DNA of 45,562 nucleotides from Nemertoderma westbladi (GCA_032718475.1 JAUCBJ010005501.1:1-45562); one strand, 5' to 3'; positions 33,710 to 42,840 are shown, numbered from the stretch's first letter. The notes: generated by a model not told the origin, from the sequence alone. Made by a program: numbers and translations.

Positions 33710-35661
33710 CCGCCACTTCTAACTTCACTATTTCTTACTACACTTCTATACCCCTCTTGTGGGGCATTCTCTGCCCCCCCTCTCTCGCCACTAATCTTAT
33801 GTGGTGGGGCGCCCGTAGCCCCCCCCCACCCGCCACATCTAACTTCACTATCTCTTACTTCGTCTCTACACCCCTCTCTAGTCGACGCACTGTCTCTACT
33901 ACGGCTGGGTCTATTCACCCCCGCCTCTCTCTCTACTACTGCGTGGCCCACCAGGCCTACTTCGGGTTGGCTCAACCCCGCTACCTCCTGCCTACCAACT
34001 ACGTGGCCTACCAGGCCGCCGTCGGGTTGGCTCAACCCTGCCACTTCCTGCCTACTAACTACGTGGCCTACCAGGCCACCGTCTGCCGGGTCATGTACGT
34101 CCGACACGCTCATATTAATAGCACCATTCCCAATATTATTTGTTAAATCAATTAAATTATTAGAATTTGAAACGGAATTATTATTTAAATTATTTAAATT
34201 ACTTAGATCACTACTATTCTCTAAACTTAAATTATTATTCGAATTATTTTGCGGGTTTGAATTGAAATTATTATTTAGAATATTTGTATTTAAATTTAAA
34301 TTACTACTACCCGGTAAAATATTATTTCCTGTAATAAAGGGATTAGGGTTATCTACTACGGTACTATTAATATTAACTGTCTCTAACGTACTACTACTAC
34401 CCCCCCCGCCCGTACGGCTACACCAGTTCTGGCTCTCTCGCCCGGTGCCTGTAAGTGGGGGCTCACTCTCTGATATCTCCAACCGCGCCAGTTCTAGTCG
34501 GCGCCGTTTAAGTTTGGCCCGATATTGCGCAAGCAGCGCCAGTCGGTCAAGCAAAAGATATCGCTCACGCTTTTGCTTTAACTCTCTCTCTCCGCACTCT
34601 CGGGACTCTCTCGCAAGCATCCCAGGCTGCCTCGCCGGCTCGCTCTCTATTCTCCCGGTTATTATCGCGATATGCTCCCGCTCTCTACGCTCCTCGGCCC
34701 TCTCTCTATCCTCCCTTACCAACTCTAATAATGCGGTTTGCTCTCTCAATTGCCCCTCTAACTGTTTCCGCTCTGCCGCCGCCTTTTCTAATTTATACGC
34801 CACGCGTTCACTCTCTCGCACCCTTCTTTCTTTTGCGGAGGATGTAGCAGACTTATCGGTTGCGACGGACTCCCGTCGCCCCTCCGTCCTACTAACTTTC
34901 CCCCGCTTCCCGGAACTTCCTCCGACCGACGAGACCGAATCCTCGGAGTTAACCTCGGATTCGCCCTCCCCAGGTCTCTTCCAACCCACTAACCTAAATT
35001 CCCTGGCATCGACTAAGTATGGCCCTATGTACACTACACCAGGCCCCATACCCCTACGTTCCCATAGTTTAAACAGTTCGAAGGCAACCCCTCTCGCTCG
35101 CTCCCTGGCCAGTTCTCCCTGCCCAGAACGCACTAGGTGATCAAAGTATCTGTTCGACTCACCTAGTCGTCTCCTCAGTCTCACCTCGTCTATCTTCGCC
35201 CCTCCTTTGGCCTCTCTCAGTTGCTCCCTGGTCGCGAGGTAGGCCCGTCGAAGTCGATCAGAAACCCCGACGTCCTCGTCGCCGACCTCTCCTCTGTCTC
35301 TCCGGGTCCGACGTCGTACCGACGGCCCCACCGTCGCCGTTCCGGTGGACCGTTTGTCGTCCTCGGCCTGTGGCGGACCGGCGACATCGGTTCGTCGACC
35401 CTCGCTCCGCGTCGACTCGTCTTTCTCTTCTCCTCCCGACTCGTCTCCTCTACTCGACTCGCTCTCTCCTGGTAGACGACCCCCCACACCTTGGTTCGCC
35501 GTGTTGCTCGTTATCGACGTGGCGTCAACGTGCGTCGACGTGGTCGGCGTAGCATCGACCGGCGTCGTGGGTTCGCATCGTCTCGCCGTGGCCTCGCGGA
35601 TCGTTAGATCGTCGTCCGGGGTCCGCGGCGGTGTCGTTCCTTTCTCTCCTATTCGGCTCAT
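33325..35661 (-). CDS. Gag-like N-terminal frame of the LTR element
   Basis: I chose the ATG at 35661, with AAAG before it. The frame stays open further upstream to about 35868, but only with a non-ATG start. About 778 residues: an acidic, Thr-rich start; a region with VVYIGPYLVDAREFRLVGW near residue 210; a Glu/Arg-rich heptad-like coiled coil at roughly 285-395; an Asn-rich stretch at about 420-505; and three tandem copies of a GLVGHVV.RQEVAGLSQP unit at about 520-575. I do not recognise the N-terminal domain, and a DUF1759-type BEL Gag core is not visible. Coiled coils suit Gag multimerisation. The frame continues into the next one at a G tract. Confidence 0.75.
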   Translation of the reverse strand: MSRIGEKGTTPPRTPDDDLTIREATARRCEPTTPVDATPTTSTHVDATSITSNTANQGVGGRLPGESESSRGDESGGEEKDESTRSEGRRTDVAGPPQAEDDKRSTGTATVGPSVRRRTRRDRGEVGDEDVGVSDRLRRAYLATREQLREAKGGAKIDEVRLRRRLGESNRYFDHLVRSGQGELARERARGVAFELFKLWERRGMGPGVVYIGPYLVDAREFRLVGWKRPGEGESEVNSEDSVSSVGGSSGKRGKVSRTEGRRESVATDKSATSSAKERRVRESERVAYKLEKAAAERKQLEGQLREQTALLELVREDRERAEERREREHIAIITGRIESEPARQPGMLARESRECGERELKQKRERYLLLDRLALLAQYRAKLKRRRLELARLEISESEPPLTGTGRESQNWCSRTGGGGSSSTLETVNINSTVVDNPNPFITGNNILPGSSNLNLNTNILNNNFNSNPQNNSNNNLSLENSSDLSNLNNLNNNSVSNSNNLIDLTNNIGNGAINMSVSDVHDPADGGLVGHVVSRQEVAGLSQPDGGLVGHVVGRQEVAGLSQPEVGLVGHAVVEREAGVNRPSRSRDSASTREGCRDEVRDSEVRCGGWGGATGAPPHKISGERGGAENAPQEGYRSVVRNSEVRSGGWGGGLRAPHRERLVEREGGQRVSHSRQRIMRGPNQVNRNTRRRRVIGGLRVSPAACDRVERGRLTSREGRRSVEPDQKREEEEWSLTGRSTRDLTSRNTTQKREEEKIVEEVSPRTIAARGRITNRR
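33697..33707 (-). other. 11-G homopolymer at the frame switch
   Basis: On the minus strand an 11-G run lies in the second of two tandem repeats. The first repeat (33819-33827) has 9 G. The encoded peptide (GGWGGATGAPP in the first, MGGGAAGTPP in the second) stays alike only if the reader moves from the first frame to the second at this run. Runs of G satisfy the X XXY YYZ rule for -1 slippage. A sequencing or replication length error is the alternative. Confidence 0.6.
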
Positions 35662-35961
35662 CTTTGTCTTTGGTGTCAGTCTATCACTGTCAGGGCAGCT
35701 GGGCGGATCTAGTTCTGTCACTGTGACGGGATCTACGGATCCCGGTTTATCCGTTTGGGTTTTCTGCCCACGCGTCCCCGCCGTGTGTGAAAGGTAAAAG
35801 AGTTCTGATGTTGGGTAATATGTATAAAGGTATAATAGTCCGACAGTTGATATAATGTAGTATGACACAATAGGTAATATATAATGGCGGTAGCGGACGG
35901 TGACAGAAGTCCCCGTTCCACCCTACTGATCTGACTGAGTAAACTGAATAACTGACCGGTA

Positions 35962-36271
35962 TGATTACTGGTAACTGGTTATATTGCACGGTGGCCTTAT
36001 TGCTACTCAATCGATGCCTTTCCCCCCTCTGATTGGTTGATACCCCTGTTGGCACCCTTTGCCCCCCTCTGAAGTGCTTCCCTTCGCCCTTGCTGTTCTC
36101 TCTCTTGTCAGGGGAGTAACCCCTGACCCTTATTGTGTGTGTCTCCTTTGGGGCCTATTGTCCCCGTTTACTGGGCTGACACGAGGTTGATTGGTAATCA
36201 ACCTCGTGCTCCCAATATTGCTTTATGGCTCACTCTATGGGTTTGTGTTAGCGGAATTGGATAAGCTAACA
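35962..36271 (-). repeat. LTR (5' LTR of the minus-strand element)
   Basis: 310 bp, matching 29548-29857 throughout by eye, with the same two hairpins. It carries the presumed promoter for the element. Downstream on the minus strand comes TACCGGTCAGTTATTCAG. I see no convincing tRNA primer site in it. Confidence 0.9.
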
Positions 36272-37031
36272 CTGAAAGTTAACATCTTCTACAACTTTGT
36301 TATTTACTAACGGTTTAGACTGAAACTTGGTAGGCATCTACTACAGCATAGGCTGTACCTTTCCGGAGTCACAGAGTTGTATACAGTCCCCCCATCTGCC
36401 ACTAGATGGCGACATATCTGATAGTGAACACCTCATCCCATTTGGTTCTTTTTAATCCTATTGAGCTGGAACTTGGCAGGAATCTACTACACTACAGCAT
36501 ATTCTGTATCTTTTTACGGAGTCCTAGAGTCGTCTACAGTTCTTCAGTCTACCGCTAGAGGGTGAAATGTTTGAATATGAACATCTACACCAATTTTGTT
36601 ATTTACAATCTGTTTAAGCTGAAACTTGAAAGGCAGGCATTTTACTTCACCATAAACCCCATCTTTACCAAACTGCAGCGCCGTCTGCATTTCACCAGTC
36701 CGCAGGTAGAGGGTGGATCTGAAAGTGATAATTTTCTGGAAATTTTGTTATTTACAATCTGCCTAAAGTTGAAACTTGACAGTTATCTCTTATGAGGGTG
36801 GTGTTTTATTTAATGATGGTGTCTGTTCCGTATGCAGTTCTCAAATCTCCCACACATATTCATATATCATCTGCACGTGCACTAGAAAGCTGTGGCCCGA
36901 AGGGCCACAGGCTTTCTAGTAATACATATAATAATGATTATCGTAAATCAATTTTGTTTTTTTTTAAATGTTCCAAATGCCAGTTTCATAAAAATCACGT
37001 TCTTTGATGGAAAATATACTATGTATACGAA

Positions 37032-37165
37032 GGCGGGGTAGCTCAGTTGGTTGAGCGCCGAGCCTATAATCTATTGGATGAAGGTTCGAGCCCCGCCAAG
37101 GTCCACTCAGCCTTTCACCCACTGATAAAATAGAAGCAGTTGAATAAAACTTGGGATAGGAGTAG
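37032..37165 (+). mobile_element. tRNA-headed SINE
   Basis: GGCGGGGTAGCTCAGTTGG gives a tRNA-like 5' half with a good D arm and A box. GGTTCGAGCCC is a B box. CCCCGCC could pair with the first seven bases but overlaps the T-arm position, so this is not a functional tRNA. The body has CTCAGCCTTTCACCCACTG, like the central part of some invertebrate SINEs. The element runs directly into the 36-bp minisatellite, which begins with GGATAGGAGTAGCG from its tail. The 112 bases before it (36920-37031) show nothing. Confidence 0.65.
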
Positions 37166-38545
37166 CGACCACCCCTACAACCCTACCTTCGGGTAGCAAA
37201 TAGGAGTAGCGTCCACCCCTACAACCCTACCTTCGGGTAGCAAATAGGAGTAGCGTCCACCCCTACCTTCGGGTAGCAGATAGGAGTAGCGTCCACCCCT
37301 ACCTTCGGGTAGCAGATAGGAGTAGCGCCCACCCCTACCTTCGGGTAGCAGATAGGAGTAGCGCCCACCCCTACCTTCGGGTAGCAGATAGGAGTAGCGC
37401 CCACCCCTACCTTCGGGTAGCAGATAGAAGTAGCGCCCACCCCTACCTTCGGGTAGCAGATAGGAGTAGCGCCCACCCCTACCTTCGGGTAGCAGATAGA
37501 AGTAGTGCCCACCCCTACAACCCTACCTTCGGGTAGCAAATAGGAGTAGCGTCCACCCCTACCTTCGGGTAGCAGATAGGAGTAGCGTCCACCCCTACCT
37601 TCGGGTAGCAGATAGGAGTAGCGCCCACCCCTACCTTCGGGTAGCAGATAGGAGTAGCGCCCACCCCTACCTTCGGGTAGCAGATAGGAGTAGCGCCCAC
37701 CCCTACAACCCTACCTTCGGGTAGCAAATAGGAGTAGCGTCCACCCCTACCTTCGGGTAGCAGATAGGAGTAGCGTCCACCCCTACCTTCGGGTAGCAGA
37801 TAGGAGTAGCGCCCACCCCTACCTTCGGGTAGCAGATAGGAGTAGCGCCCACCCCTACCTTCGGGTAGCAGATAGGAGTAGCGCCCACCCCTACAACCCT
37901 ACCTTCGGGTAGCAAATAGGAGTAGCGTCCACCCCTACCTTCGGGTAGCAGATAGGAGTAGCGTCCACCCCTACCTTCGGGTAGCAGATAGGAGTAGCGC
38001 CCACCCCTACCTTCGGGTAGCAGATAGGAGTAGCGCCCACCCCTACCTTCGGGTAGCAGATAGGAGTAGCGCCCACCCCTACCTTCGGGTAGCAGATAGG
38101 AGTAGCGCCCACCCCTACCTTCGGGTAGTAGATAGGAGTAGCGTCCACCCCTACCTTCGGGTAGCAGATAGGAGTAGCGCCCACCCCTACCTTCGGGTAG
38201 CAGATAGGAGTAGCGCCCACCCCTACAACCCTACCTTCGGGTAGCAAATAGGAGTAGCGTCCACCCCTACCTTCGGGTAGCAGATAGGAGTAGCGTCCAC
38301 CCCTACCTTCGGGTAGCAGATAGGAGTAGCGCCCACCCCTACCTTCGGGTAGCAGATAGGAGTAGCGCCCACCCCTACCTTCGGGTAGCAGATAGGAGTA
38401 GCGTCCACCCCTACCTTCGGGTAGCAGATAGGAGTAGCGCCCACCCCTACCTTCGGGTAGCAGATAGGAGTAGCGCCCACCCCTACCTTCGGGTAGCAGA
38501 TAGGAGTAGCGCCCACCCCTACCTTCGGGTAGCAGATAGGAGTAC
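37166..38545 (+). repeat. 36-bp minisatellite of C(UUCG)G hairpins
   Basis: The unit is TACCTTCGGGTAGCAG followed by ATAGGAGTAGCGCCCACCCC, about 37 copies. Each contains CTACC-TTCG-GGTAG, a 5-bp stem closed by the exceptionally stable C(UUCG)G tetraloop in plus-strand RNA. Every fifth unit or so carries an extra ACAACCCT, giving a 188-bp higher-order repeat (starts offset 188, 188, then 332 = 188 + 4x36). Since 36 is divisible by 3, frames stay open on the minus strand with a 12-residue repeat. I regard these as by-products. Confidence 0.9.
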
Positions 38546-38548
38546 CCT

Positions 38549-39990
38549 ATTTTGGTTACCCTATGTTGGTTACCCCAAATGGTATACCCGACGCAAAGAA
38601 AGTCAACAGGCCGGACGGGCGGACCGCACCCAACGGGAGAATCTGTACAGCATCCTTCGAACCCATTGGAAGCACAGGCAATGGGAATGGCAACACTTAT
38701 CGATGCACTCAAGACCAGAATCGAGCTACCACCAGTAGAGCCATTTAAATTCGACGGAAGCAGACCGGAAGAATACCTGCAATTCCGGCGCATGTACAGC
38801 AACGAGATATTAACTAAGAACCTGACGCAGGCAGAGTGCCTAAAATATTTACAGGTATACACATGAGGCCCAGCGTACGACATCGTGAGGCAGTATCAGG
38901 GCATCGAGGGTGGCTTCACGACTGCATGGCGGGCCCTAGACAGGGAGTACGGACACCCTGCCAAGATCATCCGGCAGACCTTAAGGGGTATAACTTCGGG
39001 TGGCCTACAGGATAACCCTGTTAACATAAAGACCTTTGCGACCAAGGTCGAAAAGGCGTTAAACATGCTGAAAACGCTAGATGCGCCATACAAACTCAAC
39101 GCATCTAATAATATCACCACGATAGCGCAGGCACTGCCAATCTGGCTGCGAAATAAATGGAGAAAGATCGCCTTCTCCACCCGGGAGAAGAAAGGTGCGG
39201 CACCGGGCCTAGAGGAAATGTCGAACTTCTTCAACTATGAAGCAGAGTTAATCATGGACCCAGTCTACAGCGATGATAGTCTGGGGAAGGCACCGAGGGC
39301 CGAATACAACAGGCCGAAACCAGTGCATAACGCGGCAAATGCGTTGCCAAAATTAAGACAATCCCTACCATACGCGGCGACACAGGGGACTGCAAGTCCA
39401 CAGATAGCTGGAAGTGGGGCCAGACTGTGGCATGAACAGGGACAAAATAACAACACGAACAAATATAATCCCAACATACCCAGTAGGTCAAACTCAAATA
39501 ACCAAAACATTAAACCGGAAGACGTAAACCTACGCGCAATACATGTAGGGTTATATAGGGAACGTTACAACCCAGAAAACAAATGTCAATTGCATAAAGA
39601 CAGAACCCATAAGACCATGGGCATTGGCAGGCATTACCCGAACAAGATCGAAAAGCCTATGCGGATAAGAATGGAATTTGTCACCGATGTGTGATAGGAG
39701 GACACAAGGTTGAAGAGTGTAAGGAGACACCAGTAAGATTCGGTCAAGGCAAAGGTCAAACAATGGCGACAAGCACCATAGGGGCGAAGAAAAGGGGAAC
39801 GGTACTACTCGGGATAGTGCCAGGGGAAGGCGGTCGATCAGTTACTACGCTGATGCTGGTCGACAGCGGAGCAGCCTTCACATTGGTGGAGAATTGGGTG
39901 GCCGAGGAGATAGGGCTAAAGACGAGGCCAAGTATTTTAATCAATGGAAAGGACCTGAGTCATTTTTACAAAACTTGGCACAATAAAATT
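38549..39990 (+). pseudogene. BEL/Pao gag-protease remnant
   Basis: From about 38720 the translation fits the DUF1759-type Gag of BEL/Pao elements: LPPVEPFKFDGSRPEEYLQF, then EYG-type helices such as AWRALDREYGHPAKI. A TGA at 38864-38866 interrupts it in frame. A frameshift lies between about 39615 and 39690. After that come the zinc knuckle CHRCVIGGHKVEEC (C-x2-C-x4-H-x4-C, 39683-39724) and an aspartic protease start, LVDSGAAFTLV, near 39856. Homology stops around 39950. RT and integrase are absent. Both LTRs are missing, so this is a truncated dead copy. Confidence 0.85.
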
Positions 39991-40423
39991 TTAACCAACT
40001 GAAACAAGTTGGTAGTTATCCTCACAATCCAGGTTGTTTTACTCCGCATTGCGTACTGGTACACTGTTTATCAAATACACTGTTCATAGCATAAGATACA
40101 AATGATAATGATTACATAGTCAATAAGATAGTACAGTAATAATTGCACAACTTCGGCAAGATTGCAGGTGTTTTGTCTCCGTCTTTCTGTGGATACTCAG
40201 AGAGCAGAATGACAATATCAAAACGCCATTAATGTAGATGTCTATATACTGTCGGTACTGATATGTATTCTATCTGAAAATCAGTACCAGTAACCACCAT
40301 TACACTAAAACCAGTATACTGCTATATATTAAAGCACGCAACTCAACATTGTATAGTAACCCGCCACCAGCTGTTCTGTATGAAAAGAGGATATAAGAAA
40401 ATGATTATATTGGTCTATCCCCA
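39991..40423 (-). repeat. Probable Ty3 LTR remnant, minus strand
   Basis: Its right edge (minus-strand start TGGGGATAGACC) directly follows a polypurine tract, as an LTR should. No second LTR is present in the window for comparison, and the left edge is not defined, since it may be cut by the BEL remnant. No coding frame is seen. Confidence 0.35.
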
Positions 40424-40446
40424 CCCCCTTTCCTTTTTTTTCCTTT
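40424..40446 (-). promoter_or_regulatory. Polypurine tract of the Ty3 remnant
   Basis: On the minus strand it reads GGAAAAAAAAGGAAAGGGGG, about 120 bases after the integrase remnant and immediately before TG. That is the normal place for a plus-strand primer ahead of the 3' LTR. Confidence 0.55.
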
Positions 40447-40566
40447 CGATTTTGACAGTCAAAATCGTTAATGAATAAATTTACTATTTTCTTTTGAAGC
40501 CTTTCGCTTTGTTAATGCATTGTGTCGGGTTTACTTTCAGTTTCTGTTTAACTTTAATTTCCATAC

Positions 40567-41010
40567 TCATCTAGTGTAAAATCTAAATTTTTCTTCAGTG
40601 ATATGGTCTAAGAAAACGTTGGTTTCGCCACCAGGTGCGTCACGATGGTAGCTTAACCATATAATGGCGGTTTCTACCCACACCAGCAATCGTACCAATA
40701 TGTGACCAGCGATTGGTATTGGAGTCTTGTACACGAACATTAGACCCGATTTTGAGGCTGGGTAGATCAGTAGTGGTGTGGTTGTATAATTCCTCTGTTT
40801 TCTCACGGTGAGTGGCAGTTGCTGTGTCTCTTTCATCAGCCTCGTCTCATCATCACTGTGATGCTTCACTTGGGGAGTCTCCGTCACACGAGGACAATTT
40901 CTGAGTTCCATAAATCCTTGGAGGAACTCCTCAGAGTGAATGTCGGGTTGAGAATACTTTGCCAGTAATGACTTGAGTCGTTTTACTAATGCTTCAGCAT
41001 GATCATTACT
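40567..41010 (-). pseudogene. Ty3/gypsy integrase, C-terminal part (broken)
   Basis: On the minus strand it resumes with SNDHAEALVKRLKSLLAKYS, holding the last catalytic Glu (in HAE) and the following helix. Next come ELRNCPR and, after a frame change near 40820, a run resembling the C-terminal integrase/GPY-F domain (WWRN, RFLRP-like). At least one frameshift makes it inactive. It is the downstream half of the gene interrupted by the LINE. Confidence 0.75.
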
Positions 41011-42245
41011 ACTACTAGGAACGGCATGCTGCATTTCAGCTGCATTTTTAAGAATGCTGTGCCGGCTTGTCGACAAAATTGCGCCGCCACAACTCCCTAT
41101 CACCCATGACATTTGCTAGATCATCGGCATCTTCAAGGCCAGTGTCCTTTAAGATGCGCCTCAAGAAAGTCATGGGCTGTCCACCATGCTTATTCACTCC
41201 ATGAGGCTGCCAAAGTACAAGATTATGCACTGGCTGGTCCTCACGGCGAAAGCAATGTCCTGCAAAGCGGAGGCGATTTTGTTCTAGTGTCAAGCTTGGG
41301 GGAACCAATGAGACAACTCCAATGTTATATAGTGTCTGGTTGAAGATGTGAGCATTGTACTTGACACAATGAACCCGGCGTAGCATTCTTGTGAATGTGC
41401 CATCCAGAGATTTGGTGTCCTCAGCAGTTAGAGCCCAGCATGGACTCCCATAGAGGAGTACTGGAACTACCGCTGCTCTAAATAATCGGACCTTAAGTTT
41501 CCGATTAATTCTCGGTGACTTCCAAATCCTAGAAAGCCTATTGAAGGCGGCCCATGCCTTTCCCTTACGTATTCGAAGGTCCTCACCTGACTTCCGGATC
41601 CATGATCCCAGGTAACAGAAGTCGTCCACATGCCCAAGCATACCATCCTTTGAGCTTATGCTCATCCGATCAGAGACTTGCTGAGGGCTTTCAAAGTTAA
41701 CTGTCAAAATGTTGGTCTTTCTGGAGTTAATAAAAAGACCAACACTAGAAGCAGCATGTTCTAGTGAGCTGAGGAGCCGTTGGGCTCCCTCTAGTGATTC
41801 TGAGAGTACTCCTAAGTCATCAGCAAAGTCTAGATCAGGATCTAGATCAGGATTTCCTCGACTTCTGGAGCCAGTAGGTGGAGTAATTATAATTATCATC
41901 ATATCATCATATGATCATCATAATTATGATGATCTAAGGACATGCGTAGAACATAGTCAACCACAATTATGAACAAGAATGGTACAAGTGTGTCTCCCTG
42001 GAGGACGCCCCATAACACTTCAAATGGTTGTATCACCGTCAACAGTAGACACAAATGTTGCCGAACCATCGTATACTGATCTGATTGCTGCAATAATTTC
42101 GTCAGGAATCCCATATAATGAAAGTATGCTGAACATACGTGAGCGAGAGACTGAATCAAAGGCCTTGAAGAAGTCAACAAAGATAACAGCCAGATGCCTG
42201 TCTTTCTTTATTGATAACTCTTCAATTATCCTTCTAAGTGCCAAA
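41011..42245 (-). mobile_element. 5'-truncated LINE inserted in the integrase
   Basis: The 12-mer ATGATCATTACT flanks the insertion at 40999-41010 and 42246-42257. Between the two is a minus-strand non-LTR retrotransposon fragment with RT motifs and a 37-base 3' untranslated end finishing in AGT repeats. With one copy of the 12-mer removed, the host integrase reads across the site (HYPTSNDHAEA). Confidence 0.85.
41048..42245 (-). pseudogene. LINE reverse transcriptase, C-terminal part (frameshifted)
   Basis: The RT fingers/palm begins about 42240 with FVDFFKAFDSVSRSRMF (motif A, catalytic Asp in FDS) and LYGIPDEII. A frame change near 42025 continues with GVLQGDTLVPFLFIIV. A second change follows at an ATC/ATG-rich microsatellite near 41890-41930. 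The last frame (to 41048) has the catalytic FADD in LDFADDLG, then YLGSWIRKSG, LLYGSPCWAL and a thumb-like region, ending ...FVDKPAQHS. The 5' half of the gene, including any endonuclease, is missing. The clade cannot be fixed by eye. Confidence 0.85.
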
Positions 42246-42840
42246 ATGATCATTACTGGTTGGGTAGTGGGGTGTGCTGGTTTTCCATGCAAAGCCACAA
42301 TATTTCCGGAAATCCCTGTTGAAACGGGCCGAAAATTGTGGTTCCTCATCAGTTCTTAATACAATTGGAACCCCCAAGTCTACAAAGTGTTTGCATAATA
42401 CACTTATTTGGCACATGGTGTTGTTTGCCACTCCGTGATGCTTGGGTAACCAGACAAGCAGTCAGTATATACCAAAAAAGGCATCTCATCAATTAAATAG
42501 GTCTGCAGTTGTGAGCTGAAATGTTCGGGTAGGTGGGTCATCTGCCTTGAGAGTTTCTTTCGGTAGACTTGGCAATCGCTGCTGACAGTGTTAGCATACC
42601 CGTGTCATTGCCTTAATGTCCCTGCTAATTGCGGGCCATTATACCGTTTGGCGCACACATTGTTTGGTACTCGTCACTCCTTGATGAGGACTATGAAGGC
42701 ATTCTAGAATATCACTTCGAGCAGCCTTTGGTGTGACTACGTGATCACCAAACAGGATGAAGTTGCAGTTTACCGACAGGGAGTCACTTATAGATTTAAA
42801 AAGTGTTCGCGCTTTCAGACCTTTGGCAGTTTAACCCACC
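42246..42840 (-). pseudogene. Ty3/gypsy integrase, N-terminal and core part (broken)
   Basis: On the minus strand it starts near 42840. The HHCC zinc-binding domain has ECLHSPHQGVTST for the two His and a later C-x2-C with its neighbour mutated to a stop (TGC TAA CAC TGT). The catalytic core follows: an Asp in ADLFN, and the second Asp in VLRTDEEPQFSARF. The distance from that Asp to the Glu in HAE across the LINE site is 35 residues, the canonical D,D(35)E spacing. In-frame stops (for example in the TV.WP position near 42640) and a frameshift near 42470 show it is dead. Confidence 0.8.

Larger units (their letters stand above)
29548..36271 (-). mobile_element. Gag-only LTR retroelement (BEL/Pao-related), young
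   Basis: Two direct LTRs of 310 bp bound a 6.1-kb interior read on the minus strand. Contents in order: LTR (36271-35962), short leader, a Gag-like coding region in two frames (35661-31943), about 2.1 kb of CT-rich hairpin-bearing non-coding DNA, polypurine tract and LTR. There is no protease, RT or integrase, so it needs a partner in trans. The zinc-knuckle region matches a BEL/Pao remnant at 39355-39740. LTRs that look identical imply recent insertion. The flanks show no clear 4-6-bp target duplication. Confidence 0.85.
8684..36919 (+). mobile_element. Head-to-tail tandem array of non-autonomous Helitrons
   Basis: Helitrons start with TC, end with CTRR just after a hairpin, and insert between A and T without target duplication. 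Here copies start TCTAATATATATAAAT and end with the stem AGAAAGCTGTGGCCC / GGGCCACAGGCTTTCT and CTAG. Nine such 3' ends are present, ending at 10025, 12276, 14693, 17536, 20612, 23841, 26055, 27978 and 36919. The next copy's TCTA usually begins at the following base. The array's outer bases are A (8683) and T (36920), so it occupies one AT target. No Rep/helicase coding is visible, so transposition would need help in trans. Head-to-tail multimers fit rolling-circle synthesis. Unequal exchange could also have extended the array. Confidence 0.85.
27979..36919 (+). mobile_element. Helitron copy 9, interrupted by an LTR element
   Basis: Its left part (27979-29547) and right part (36272-36919) join seamlessly when compared with the uninterrupted copy at about 14030-14100: GGGTGAAATGT is continued by CTGAAAGTTAACATC. 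Net length without the insertion is about 2.2 kb. The final hairpin and CTAG end at 36919, followed by T. Confidence 0.85.

Noticed and set aside
31943-35868. Plus-strand frames opposite the Gag-like coding region (for example 34262-35140)
   Set aside because: They mirror the biased codons of the minus-strand gene. The LTR orientation, polypurine tract and zinc knuckle fix the coding strand as minus.
8684-36919. Autonomous Helitron with Rep/helicase
   Set aside because: No Rep (two-His) or helicase motifs appear in any copy. The long frames in this span belong to the nested LTR element.
37032-37098. Functional tRNA gene
   Set aside because: The acceptor 3' strand would overlap the T arm and the T stem does not pair. 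It is better explained as a SINE head.
37166-38545. CRISPR-like array (36-bp repeats)
   Set aside because: Repeats abut directly with no unique spacers, and the surroundings are eukaryotic retroelements.
37891-38883. 330-residue minus-strand frame
   Set aside because: It is the 12-residue read-out of the 36-bp minisatellite extended into the antisense of the BEL remnant.
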